The notes beneath the pieces were generated by a model. It searched no databases, was not told the DNA's origin, and worked only from the letters and a program-made list of their open reading frames with translations. The translations under genes and the position numbers were made by a program. This document shows positions 33,392 through 46,055 of a stretch of DNA of 64,000 nucleotides, piece by piece. The DNA comes from Cenococcum geophilum 1.58 (taxonomy: Eukaryota > Ascomycota > Dothideomycetes > Gloniales > Gloniaceae): contig KV748240.1 in the NCBI GenBank assembly GCA_001692895.1, forward strand, positions 751,239 to 815,238, written 5' to 3'. Every line of letters starts with the position of its first letter. The stretch's first letter is position 1.

Positions 33392-36300
33392 ATGGCTCAC
33401 CTTCAAGCTACCGGACCTGAAAGCTTCAGAAACGAGGTTATCACAGCTAATGTAGTCCAGCAAGGCACAGGCAATGCCGGGCGCGATATCTACAATGGTG
33501 AGCCATCTGTCCCTCCGCTATGTTATTCGACTTCTACAAGCGAAGCGCTTTAGCTGACCTTCTTTTAATATAGGCTCTGTTACTGTATTACCCCATTACG
33601 AATTAAAAGTGGGGTTGGCTGACGCGCCCCAAGCGGCCTTTAATGCTCTTGGAAAAGACGACGACCCTTGCTGCCTTCCTAATACTCGAACTCAAGTCCT
33701 CCAGCAAATACGAACGTGGGCAGATGGAGATGACCCAAGATACATCTTTTGGCTGAGCGGTTGGGCGGGGACAGGGAAGTCCACCATCGCTCGCACGATC
33801 GCCCGCGAATACTATAACAAAGGATGCTTTATGGCCAGCTTTTTCTTCTCAAGAGGCGGCGGGGACGTGAGTCATGCGGGGAAGTTCGTTGGCACTATTG
33901 CTCAACAGCTGGCGCAGAGGTGCACCGCCTTCAAGTCTTTACTTGTGGAGGCGATATTAAACGACGAAGGTATCGGCAGCAGGACCCTAAAAGACCAATG
34001 GAACGAGCTCGTTCTGCAACCACTATCTAAGCTGGGAGCCGGCTCGTTTCAGGCCCCCTTGCTTATCGTAATCGATGCGCTAGATGAGTGCGAGAAGGAG
34101 AGCGACGTAAGACTAGTGCTTCACCTGTTAAGCAATTCCCAACACTTGGGCAGACTGCGTTTCCGAGCGCTTATTACAAGCAGGCCTGACATACCTGTCC
34201 GACATGGGTTTTCACTCGTCCCTGACCAGGATCATCAGGATTTTGTACTTCACGACATATCACGGTCTATTGTTGATGGTGATATTTTCACTTTTCTGCA
34301 GCACGCCCTTACAGTTATTCGGCGGAAATATACTTTCAGCAAGAATTGGCCAGGAGAGGAAGCCATTAGGCGTCTGGTTCGGAAGGCCGCGGGGTTATTT
34401 ATCTGGGCAGCTACCGCCTCTCGGTTCATTGATGAAGGCGGTAACATTTTTGGTCCAGATCGGTTGTCAGATATTCTTGAGAATGACAGCTCTGATATTG
34501 AACCCGAAGAAGAGCTGGACAAAATCTACACTAAAGTCCTCGAGAACTCAATTAGCAGCCGTCTAAAGCAGCGCGAGAAAGACAAGGCTTATGAAATGCT
34601 AAGAGAAGCCCTTGGGACCATCGTCACGCTCTTTTCACCCCTTCCTGCTCACTCCCTTGCCCGAATGCTACATATGCCTGAGCAGAACGATGACGCCATG
34701 CTAGGAGGACTTCACTCTATTCTAGATATCCCAAAGGATCCAACCCAACCAGTCCGACTCCACCATCCTTCCCTCCGGGACTTCCTCCTTAACTCGCAGA
34801 GATGCGGCGACAGACACTTTTGGGTCAATGAAAAGAAGGCGCATGAAGCACTAGCAAATCACTGCATGCGGCTCATGTCTAAGAAGCTCCAAAGAGATAT
34901 NCATGGCCTATGGGATCCCGGCACTAGAGCAGCACAAGTCCCACCCGATAATCTCGCACGTTGTCTTCCGGCAGAGCTTCAGTACGCTTGCAGGTACTGG
35001 GTCAATCATCTCCAGCGCAGTGAACATCAGCTCTGGGATGACGGCATAGTGCATTGCTTCTTGCGGGACCATCTACTCCACTGGGTTGAGGCTCTTGGCT
35101 GGATTGAACGGAGTTCAGAAGGTATTCGCGCCATAGCATTGCTGGAGTCTACAGCTAACGTAAGTTACGTCCTAAGCCCATTAATATAAACAACTAGTGA
35201 GATTATTGTAGTCCAATAATAATCGCGATCTCCATGCGTTTCTCTATGACGCTAAGCGATTCCTCCTATATAACCGATCAATTATTGAGGAAGCACCTCT
35301 TCAAATATATTGCTGTGCCCTAGCATTTGCACCGCAGGGGAGCCTAGTTCGCAAGCAGTTTGAGGGAGAGATGATCAATTGGATTAAAGGATGTCCGCAA
35401 ATAGTAGAGGAATGGAGCTCGCTGGTGCAGACGCTCGAGGGCCATACGGGCGGGGTCAACGCCGTGGCCTTCTCGCCGGACGGCAAGCTGGCCGCATCGG
35501 CCTCGGATGACGGCACTGTGCGGGTGTGGGATGCAGCGACAGGCGCCACGACACAGACTCTCGAGGGCCATACGGGCGAGGTCAGGGCCGTGGCCTTCTC
35601 GCCGGACGGCAAGCTGGTCGTATCGGCCTCGGATGACGGCACTGTGCGAGTGTGGGATGCAGCGACAGGCGCCGCGACGCAGACGCTCGAGGGCCGTACG
35701 GGCGGGGTCAGCGCCGTGGCCTTCTCGCCGGACGGCAAGCTGGTCGCATCGGCCTCGAGTGACCGCACTGTGCAGGTGTGGGATGCAGCGACAGGCGCCA
35801 CGACACAGACGCTCGAGGGCCATACGGACTGGGTCAGGGCCGTGGCCTTCTCGCCGGATGGCAAGCTGGTCACATCGGCCTCGAGTGACGGCATTGTGCG
35901 GGTGTGGGATGCAGCGACAGGTGTCACAATACAGACGCTCGAGGGCCACAGGGGTTGGGTCAGCGCCGTGGCCTTTTCGCCGGACGGCAAGCTGGTCGCA
36001 TCGGCCTCGGATGGCCGCACTGTGCGGGTGTGGGATGCAGCGACAGGCGCCACGACACAGACGCTCGAGGGCCATACGGGTTGGGTCAGCGCCGTGGCCT
36101 TTTCGCCGGACGGCAAGCTGGTCGCATCGGCCTCGAGTGACGGCACTGTGCGGGTGTGGGATGCAGCGACAGGCGCCACGACACAGACGCTCGAGGGCTA
36201 TAGGAACTGGGTCAATGCCGTGGCCTTCTCGCCGGACGGCAAGCTGGTCGCATCAGCCTCGAAGGACGGCACTGTGCGGGTGTGGGATGCGGCGACCGGC

Positions 36301-37074
36301 ACAAAGATGCTCGAGAGCCATACTATGGGGGTCAGCGCCGTGGCCTTCTCGCCGGACGACAAGCTGGTCGCATCGGCCTCGAGTGACGGCACTGTGCGGG
36401 TGTGGGATGCAGCGACAGGCGCCGCTACACAGATGCTCGAGGGCCATACTTGGGGGGTCAACGCCGTGGCCTTCTCGCCGGATGGCAAGCTAGTCGCATC
36501 GGCCTCTGACGACGGCACCGTGCAGGTATGGGACGTAGCGACAGGCGCCACTACACAGACTCTCGAGGGCCATACCGACCGGGTCAGTACCTTCTCGCTG
36601 GATGGCAGGCTAGTCGCATCGGCCTCGTATGACAGTACTGTGCGGGTATGGGACGTAGCGACAGGCGTCGCTACACAGATGCTCGAGGGTCATATCGACT
36701 GGGTCAATAGCGTGGCCTTTTCGCCGGATGGCAAGCTAGTCGCATCGGCCTCGCGCGACAGCACCGTGCAGGTATGGGGCGTAGCGACAGGCGCCACTAC
36801 ACAGATGTTCGAGGGCCATACGAGGGGGGTCAGTGCCGTGGCCTTCTCGCCAGATGGCAAGCTACAGGCTGTAAAACGAAATCACAATAGCACCCTTTTT
36901 ATTAAGGACAATTGGATTACTCTTAAAAAATTTAAGCTACTTTGGCTCCCTTTAGAGTATCGGCCTTCTTGCTCAGCGTTTCAAGATAATCTCGTTACAC
37001 TTGGTCTTCCTTCTGGTATAGTAAAAGTTATAGAATTTAATAAGAAGGCGTATTCTCACTTTGCCTATATCTAA
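33392..37074 (+). CDS. NACHT-WD40 NLR receptor 2 with N-terminal motif shared with the hydrolase; two introns
   Basis: Exons 33392-33497, 33574-35159 and 35212-37074 give 1184 residues. Introns: 76 nt (GTGAGC, branch GCTGAC, ATATAG) and 52 nt (GTAAGT ... TTGTAG). Residues 21-33 are VVQQGTGNAGRDI, identical to the tail of the hydrolase encoded 411 bp upstream. NACHT follows: P-loop GWAGTGKS at 98-105, Walker B LLIVIDALDE at 198-207, ALITSRPD sensor. The linker (YDAKRFLLYNRSIIEEAPLQ) precedes 11 full WD40 repeats and a truncated twelfth, then the NWD tail (WLPLEYRPSCSAF, VKVIEF). One N at 34901. The first exon is easily missed because it codes for only 35 residues, but it carries the signalling motif. 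Ligand unknown. Confidence 0.92.
35440..36865 (+). repeat. Array of 11 full and one truncated WD40 repeats
   Basis: Unit GH-x-x-x-V-x-AVAFSPDGKLVASASxDGTVRVWDAATGATTQTLE, 126 bp; repeats 7 and 10 are two residues shorter. The twelfth stops after DGKL and runs straight into the C-terminal tail. Variable residues occupy the same positions as in the first NLR. Confidence 0.93.
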
Positions 37075-37239
37075 TTATTTATTATTATTTTTCTCTATCT
37101 ATTTCATAGAGGGGTTAGGGGATAAGCGTAATTATACAGTTAAATTTGCTACCCCATTAAGCGAAGCTTCTAAAACCCCCTAGATCGGCGACAAAGACGG
37201 CTAGTAATAGAGCTACCTTAAAGCTTAAAGACTTACCAT

Positions 37240-37574
37240 ACGGATATCGCTAACAAAAGTTCTTGCACCTTCCTAATTTAGGAAATTAATTTACTAACTC
37301 TCTTAGTATATTAATATTTTTATATTTTTATATATAATTTTATAGGCTTTATATGAATTCTAAATTAAAAATATTATGTAATTAATAGTATTAAAGTAGT
37401 TATTATAACTTGAAATTTATTTAAAATTATTAGTGCTATAATTTACGCATTTGTGCGGGATCATGTCTAAATTTACGTAGGGTAGTCTGATAGCTGCACA
37501 CCCGTAATTGCGCGTGCGCAGTCCCTTAATTTCCTAATTAGGAAGGTGTAAGAACTTTTGTTAGCAATATCCGT
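37240..37574. mobile_element. 335-bp MITE with 48-bp terminal inverted repeats
   Basis: 37240-37288 (ACGGATATCGCTAACAAAAG...) is inverted at 37527-37574 with few differences. AT-rich interior, no coding. It lies 165 bp after the NLR 2 stop. Confidence 0.85.
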
Positions 37575-37611
37575 ACTTAGGTCTTAAAGAAAGCGGACAA
37601 ACACCTTAATT

Positions 37612-37630
37612 ACGCTAGCAGGGAGGGCGG
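37612..37630 (-). repeat. Right 19-bp inverted repeat flanking the hydrolase/NLR module
   Basis: ACGCTAGCAGGGAGGGCGG, exact inverse of 31501-31519. Confidence 0.75.
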
Positions 37631-37799
37631 ATTAAATCCTAGTCTTTTGTTTAGCTAGTTCCCGCTATAAGGCGGCCCCTATAGCCCACTAAACAAAGCC
37701 CTAGAGCCCTAATAGCTACTTTAACCCCTAAACGCGTATTAGTAACACCACCTTTAGACCTACCTATAGCTTTAGATTAGCCTTTTGGAGGACAAAGCT

Positions 37800-40700
37800 C
37801 GATTATCTATATTATACACCCCCCCCCTAACACGCAGTATTTAAGTTGAGAGAGGGAAGATGGAGACGATAGAGGGGGAAGGAGGCTTGTTGCGTTAATC
37901 GCGTTAGGAACGCGTTAAGATAGCTAAGGCCTTTAAACATAATAGTTACGAGAGCGATATAGAAGATACGGTTTACGTGGCAGCAGTGGCCCCTAGGGTA
38001 TTATAATTGAAGCGTATAGGGAAAAAACTACGTCCTAAGGATTAGATAGGGTTAATAAGAAACCGCGTAATGGCTGAAAAGAGAGTAGAGTAATTGGTAA
38101 CAATAGCTACTATAGCAAATTAAGTAATAACTAAGAAGATAAATATAACAAGCATATAGATTAAGGTACTAACTAACCTAGTTATATTACTACTAGGGGT
38201 AATAAAGGAATAGAAAGAGGCATAAGCGAACTAAATTAAAGCCCTTACCGAAATATTTATAGAGTAGATTAACGCGCTTAGAGTAGAGGTTATAGAAAAG
38301 ATAGAGGTAATCTAGACCTAACTGTCTAATATTTAAACACCACCGAGCGCGGATCCGTTATACGCGGAGGTTGCCTATATGCCGCTAAATAGTTAACTAA
38401 GCAACCTAACGTCCTTCCCGTTAAGGAATACTATACCATTAACTATTACCGATACGCTATACTGCATAGTTAACACATCTAGAGTTAAAGAAGAAAATAA
38501 GAATGAAGTATAACTAGGGGTAATTAGGTAAGCAATTAAAAATGGTATGTGTATAACGGAAGGCCACGAGAGCTGGCGCTGCGTAGTAGTGATTAAAGAC
38601 CCCAGGAACCCCGTACGTATTAGGATAACTTATAGGAATAAAGTTAAGCTCTAATATATAAAAGAAGCGGCCTAAAAGACCTTAGTACCTAGTGTTTAAG
38701 TATTGCGAGACCAGCTCTACCTAGTAAAAATTAATAACGCTAACCAAACAGCAGTTCTTAACTAGGAAGGAAAGATTTGAGATAAAGTAGTGGAGGTGCT
38801 AGGAAAAGAGAACAATGTATATATAGCTTAGATAGGATGGCTTAGTAAAAAAGACACAGGAAAGGTATATGGATTAATAGTTATGTACGTTACTAAAAGT
38901 AGTAAGGCAGCACGGTTGCTATAGGATTAATACTTTTATATTATAGGGGAATCAGCCTATATTAGAACCTATAAACCTAAAAGCGGTCTAATATAATGCT
39001 ACTAGTGTTAGACACTAGGATATAAAGTATTCGTATATACAAGACCGTAAGTATATACTAGATACGCTTAAGAAGGATATTATTATAATAACTGCTAAGG
39101 ATAGATTTTAAAGTATATACCTTGCGGAGGACCACATAAATCGTTTAGTAAAAATTGTTAAGTGTTTTATTCTACCCGCTATATATAAGATACTTTAAGT
39201 ACTTTAACTAAATGTTTAAAAGTAGAGTACGGTATAGTAGAGCCTAATAAATGATGAATAACTAAAAGACTTTGGAGTGTTAGTAATATTAGAGCTATAT
39301 ATATAGAAAATGGACAATATAGTTATAACAGTCCCTATAGGACACCTAAATTGGACTAAGGTAATACCCACGGCCTAATATAAAGAGAGGTGGGCGGTAT
39401 AGAGCATGCTATGGATTTGAAAAGACATTAAGGCCGTATAGGTGCTAGTATAATTGGCAGACCTTACTGTGGCAGTGCTGCGCCTTCCCAATAGATTAGT
39501 ACTGGTGGTGTTAGTATATATTAAGGGAAAGAATATAAAAGCACTATAGAATATAACTAGTAAACTATACTAACTAATCCAAGAAATATAGAATAAGATA
39601 GGTATATAAACCGATATAATACTCATAGGAGACTTTAATTAGTATAATTAGCTATAGGGAGGAAATAACATCTTGCTAGCGAGATAGGGAGAAGCCAACC
39701 CAATTATTAATCTTATAGGAGATTACTCCCTACATAGCCTGCTGCCTAGGGGTATAAAAATATAGCAAAATGGTAATTATAAGACAACGATTAACCTAAT
39801 CCTAGCATTAGATGAGCTAGTATTTATGATGGTAAAGTATACTATATATGAGACAGAATACGGATCTAATTATAGGGTAATTAAGACGACATTTAATATT
39901 GCGGTCTTTAAACGCGCTATAGAATAGAGAATGCTTTTTAAGAACGTACTATGGAATAAAATTAGGAATAGGATTACTACCGCCCTTTATATTATCCTAG
40001 TGGGCGGTAGAGTATAGCAGCAAACAGACCGGCTTATAGAGGTAGTGCTAAAGGTAGTCTATATATTAACTCCGAAATTTAGACCGTTACTATATATAAA
40101 AAGGTAGTAAATAATAGACATTATAAAGCTCCGCTAGGTATATACTTATTAGAGGAACTAGGCAAAGAACCAACGCTAAGTAGGCTAGATGGTACTAGAA
40201 CTAAAGTAATAAGCAAAGGAGGCCTTAAAGAAATACTACGATGTAATACGGAAATAGAAAAGGACATATTGGAATGACTTCCTGGCTGATAATATAAATA
40301 TTTAGTAAGTAGTAAAATACCTTAACCTAAGTAGCAACTTAGCGTTTAATAAGATACTACTATTAGTAAGGACAGATAGATCTATTATAAAAGGTAAAGA
40401 TAAGTAAGCAGCGGAGCTGTTAACTATATTCTTTCCCCTACTACCAGTAGGAATAGAGGATAAGGGTCCGCGGCCTTAACGAACGCTAACACTAATGCCG
40501 TGTCTTATAATGGAAGAGGTGGAACGGAAGATGTTTATAGTAAAGCCTTAGAAAGCGCTAGGGGATGATGGCTTACTAGCGATAGTATAGAGGCAGATAT
40601 GGCTAGTAATAAAAGATAGGGTCCTGCTCCTCTTTTAGACCTTACTAAACAAGGGCGACCTTCCTAACTAATAGAGAAATGCTAAGATTATACCGCTTAA

Positions 40701-43280
40701 GAAGCCGAATAAAGGAGACTATATAAAGGCAAGGGTATAGAGGCCTATCTCTCTACTATTTACGTTAGGTAAGGTACTAGAGTTTATAGTCGCTAAAAGA
40801 ATATCGCATATAGTAGAGACCTTTAGACTATTGCCTATAAATTACTTTAGGGCGAGGAAGAAGCGCTCCACTAAATAAGTGTTGCTGCTACTATAAGAAT
40901 ATATCTATAACGCGTAAAGGTCTAAGAAGGTGCTTAGCCTTATTAGCTTTAATATAAAGGGTATATATAATAGAGTATATAAAGAGAGGCTACTATAGAG
41001 GCTTATAGCAAGAGGTATACCGCTAGTGCTAGTGCGGTGGATTAATGTATTCTACTCTAATCGTACGGCGACTATCTTGGTTAATAGCTATACCTCTAAC
41101 TAGCAATAGTTACTATAAGTAGGACTACTATAAGGATTGCCGCTCTCGCTAATACTATTCCTCTTTTTTAACGCCGATCTAGTCTAGTACCGGCTTAATA
41201 TAAAGGGAGGCTTAATGGCGTTTATGGACGACTATAATATATAGGTTATAGGACTATTAGCAGCAGCAAACTATAAAGGTATTTAGGCTATTATTAATAG
41301 AGTAATAAACTAGGAGAAACGAAGCGGCGCAATATTTAAAGGTAAAAAAACTATGCTGGTGCACTTTATAAGAAACACGGACTGGACCAATACTACCCCA
41401 TTTATAATTAAAGGAAAAACAGTTATATTAGGGCATATAGCTAAGATCCTAGGGGTGGTTATAGATATAGAGCTTTAGTATAAGTAATATATCGCAAAAG
41501 CAGCCACTAAGGGCCTTATCACAGCTATGGCACTAAAGAGACTCCGGATAGTATCCCCTTTAACTATAAGACAACTATTTAGGGCAACGGTAGCGCTAGC
41601 GGTGGATTACGCCTTAAACATCTAGATATACGCCTATAGGGGTTCCGCTATAGCCGCAATAAATAGGGTGCAAAAAATTAGAGCGTAGGTAATTATAGGA
41701 ACTTTCCGTATAGTAGCTATGGTTATTAGGGAGGCCGAAGTAAGTATACGGTTAGTACGCGAGCGGCATTTAGAAAGGGCCACTAAGTTATAGGTTAACC
41801 TTAATACGCTATATAAGACGAACCTGCTCTTAAGGCTCCGCATAAAGGTGCTTTAGAGGTTTACGTCCCCACTATAGAAGATAGCCTATATATATCGACA
41901 TACACTAATAAATAAGATAGAGGTTATTTAGCCCTATATAGTACTACTATAGGAGGACCGACTGCCTATAAGTATTAACCTAGATAAAGATAGGGTAACT
42001 AAAGCCGCTAACTCTACCTAAGGTATATAGATCGCAATAAGCTCGTCCAGGAGAAGAGGTATAGTAGGGATAGGAGGTGTTATCTATAATATTCTTAGCA
42101 ATATACTAAATAGGGAAGCTATTATATATTTAATTACACTAGGACTAAGAGCAAAACAGAACCTATATATAGCTGAACTGGCGGCAATATTAATAGTAAT
42201 AAGGTACTTACCGCCGGATTTATAGGAGAGACAGATTACTATATTTACTAGTAATTAGGCAGCACTACTGGCGATTAGCCAACCTAAGCAATAATTTAGC
42301 CAAATAAGTATTGCATAGATCTATAATACAGCCCGTATATTAAGGTAAAGAAGTAACCATTTTCTTATTATATGGGTCCCTTAAGGGGAGTTCAAACTAG
42401 GTAAGAAGGTAAAAGTAGTAGCACAGCGAGCTACTATATAAGGACGCCTACCGCGAGGACAACAATACTAGGCTAAGGCTATAATAATAAATACCGCAAG
42501 AATAAAACAGTAGGGTAGGAAAACACTACCGGAAGGAGTAGGAAGGTATTTAAGAAAAATAGATACAGTACTACCAGGTAAATATACCCATAGGCTATAT
42601 AACTCCCTTAAGCAAGAAGAGGTAAACGTGTTAGCCTAGTTACGGATAGAAATAATATAACTTAATAGGTATCTGCACCGCATTAGAGCGGCAGAATTAG
42701 ATTAATATAATTATGGACAGGCAAAAGAAACAATTAAATACTTTCTCTTTAGGTGTATAAAATAGATATTATATTAAGAGTAAATGCTACAGTAAATAGA
42801 TATAAGAAGAGGCAGCTTATCCTTCTATCTTAGGGGGAAGGCGTTAAGCGACTCTAGATAGTGGATACTAAACGTAGACGCGGTCCGAGCGACAGTAAAA
42901 TACATAATAGCCACTAGACGACTTAAGGCAGAATTAAATTAATAACCCGTCCACCACAGTTAGAAACTCCCCCCCCCTCCTCTACGCTTTAACTAACCCA
43001 CACTATATACCCTCGTGCCACTAGCAGATCTTGCTTTAATCGCCAAAGATAGGACACTGAATACTTGGAGGAACAGCCCCCTAAGACTACCTGCTACTAA
43101 CTACCTATAAGATCTTGTAGAATAAGGCATAAGTAATACTAGGGAATACTAAATAAGGTATATATACGGGCTTGTATAAGAATATGGCGAGACTAAAGGA
43201 AGCGTAATTATGTAATATAGTACTAGTGCCCTTTAGGCTTAGTGCCTCTAGGCGGAATAAACTTTATCATCATTATCACC
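37800..43280 (+). mobile_element. LINE (Tad1-like non-LTR retrotransposon), RIP-degraded
   Basis: Through RIP stops the plus strand shows an AP-endonuclease near 39470-39920 (LPNRLVLVVSVYI, ILIGDFN, QLWGGNN), a reverse transcriptase near 40680-41560 (RPISLLFTLGKVLEFIVAKR, LPLSLILFLFFNADL, AFMDDYNI as the degraded active site), an RNase H near 42020-42480 (GIGGVIYN, YIAELAAILIVI, IWVPxGEFKLGKKV) and a C-terminal segment to about 42945 (FLFRCI, DAVRATVKYIIATRRLKAEL). ORF1 upstream is barely readable. The tail near 43260 (TTTATCATCATTATCA) resembles the short A/T-rich repeats ending many fungal LINEs. The 5' limit is uncertain. Confidence 0.82.
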
Positions 43281-45884
43281 TATAGCTTTACTAAGACGTA
43301 TAAGGAAACTAAGCGTAAAGGTATAAGAGGCCTAGCAGTCGCTAAGGACATAAACCGCTTAAAGATTAGCATAATTTAAATAGTAAATAACTATACTATT
43401 AACTAGATTATAAACTACGTAGTATATACTACCTCTATTCCCTATAATAAAAGTCTTTACTATTATAATGCTGTAATAAAGTAGACTAAATAACTACGTT
43501 ATAGTATAAAGAGGAGAAGAAGGTAAAAGGGGGTATTATATATAAATAGTAGGGCTAGCCGCTAAGGCGCTAGTAGTGGGCTAGCTAATAGTAGAAAATA
43601 ATACGAGATAGTATAAAACAGTATATATTAGGTTAGTGCCGTAACAGTACTCCCCTCCTTAGAAGGTTTGGTCCCTAAACTAAATAAGTAACTTATTTTT
43701 ACTATAAAGATATTACTTCTACTTACCGCTCTTAACTAAGCTAATAGCGATTTTCTATACTAGGTATAGAAAATTCTAATTAGTTAGTTTAATAAATAAA
43801 GTTAGTAGAACTCTATACCGCTATTATATAGTACTTCTTAGCAAAAAACTAACTAATTAGATAACTTTAACTAGCGGTTAAAGTTCTATAAGATCTTAAT
43901 CACTATAAATTATCTTTATAGTCGGCTATAGTTTTAGCGTAACTCTCTATTATCTTATACCTAGTCTAGGGGTCCTAGCTTCTTAGGGTATTATTTATAA
44001 AACTTTAGTAGTACGCGCTCGCACCCTTTTAGGGATTTTTTGGGTTCCTAGGTTTCCTTATTATAATACTTCTACTTAATATAATATATTAAGCCGTACT
44101 CGTCTATTTATTTATTATATATATTAAGGATCTTTTTTAATTCTCACTTATCTGTAATATTACTATTATTATCCCTTTTAGCTATCCTACCTATAATATT
44201 ATAACGTTCCTCTTTATTAATATATGCTTAACTAGAGATCTCTTTAGGGAACTAGAGGCGGACTTTTAAAGTATAAAAAGACTTATTAATACGGATATAG
44301 TTTAGGAGGTTAACTATAACTACTCCTTTATAGGCAGCTAGGACGGGCTAGGGTTCGTCCTAGTTATTATCTTACTTCCTCTTAGGTTAGTTAATCTTTA
44401 TATTTTTAAGGCTAACTATAACTATATTATCCTTTTTAAATATTATACCTTTATCTTATTTTATATTAGCGTTATCTTTATAGTGTCGCTAGGAGATATA
44501 AGCTAGGGCTTTAAGCTAGGTTAAAATGCGCTTAAAGTAGTTAGTAATAATATTAGCTTATAGGTACTTCTTCTTTATATATATAGATAGGGCTAATAGC
44601 TAGGGGCCTACTGGTTTAATACCTAGATATAGGTTATAGCTATAGTTAGTAAAGAATAGTAAGATTCCCGTAGTTTTATTAACCTAGTTATTTATAGTAA
44701 ACTTAGTAAGGAGGAGCTAATCTACCTAGTTGTCTTAGGTAAAGCTTATAAAGGCGCGTAGGTACTTATTTATTACTGTATTAATAATCTTAGTTTAACT
44801 ATCTATTTTAGGGTGCTATATAGAGCTAGGGCTTAGGGTTACCTTTAGGCGCTAATTTAGGCAATACTAGAAGTTAGAAACGAATAAAGAGCCTTTATTA
44901 AAAATAATAGTATTTAAAGCGCCGTATAACTTATAAACAGTATAGACAAATACTTTAATAAGCTCCTTAGTATCTAGGCTAGTAATAGGAATAAAGTATC
45001 TTATCTTTATTAGGTAGTTAATAATAACAAAGATATATCTATATATTTTACCATTATAAAGGCACTTAGGTAGATTAATAATATAGTTAATAGAGATATC
45101 GGTTTATAGGCAGACTAATAGTTTTAATAGTTTTGGGAAACTAGGCGGTATTAAGTATAGGGTCTTTATATAGAAGTAAAAATTGCAGTCTCTTATAAAG
45201 GTGGCCGTAAACTATAAAATACCTAGCTACTAATATATTTAATTAAGGAGGTTTAGTATCTTAACGCGGCCTAGGTAACCTATAGGGCCTAAACTATACA
45301 TATAGTATATAACTTCTAGTTAGAGTTTAGGTAAATTAGAGATAAATACTTAATTCCTATAGTAGATTAGGCCGTTAATAATTAAATATTTAGATTTATT
45401 ATAGCGGAGCAGCTTCCTAATCTACTTAGGCTAATAGTGTACTTTATAGTCTTCCCGTTCACGTAGCGTAACCAATATATTTCTAGCGAGTTTATTCTCT
45501 ATATAGGCATTTTAAATAAGCTCCTTAAGGGTTTTTTTCTTAGGCTTTAGGTCTATTACTATAATAAAGTCTTTAATGCTCTAGTCTTGGGATTCGCTTA
45601 GTAGCTCTTTTAGGATAGTAGAATTGACTTTCTTCGGTAGTAAGATAACGCGGTCTTAGTGTTATAGATATTTATTATTAATATTAGTAGGTATAACACC
45701 TAGGAGGCGGCTAAGAGCGTCTAGAATTATAGCTTTAGTGCTAGGCCTATAGGTAATAATAAAGTTAAATTGGGAAAGGAACTTAGCCTAGTAAACTTAG
45801 CGCTAGTTTAATTATTTTATTATTATAAATGTCTAGAGGTTTTTATAGTCCGTAATAATTTTAAATAGCTACTTAGTTTCTTAC

Positions 45885-46055
45885 TGTCGGTATAACTCTC
45901 TTTATTAACGTGCACGAATATCACTTGTAGTGGTACGTATGCGGTGTTAAAGTTAGTAGTTAATTGTCTTTTAGAAGAAAGGGGTTGCTCCAAGGTCAGA
46001 CAGTTAGTCTCACTTCGTAGTCTCATGACTACGTCACGTGATTAACGTTCCGACA
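45885..46055. repeat. Left LTR of the 3.1-kb element
   Basis: 171 bp, nearly identical to 48841-49011. Confidence 0.93.
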
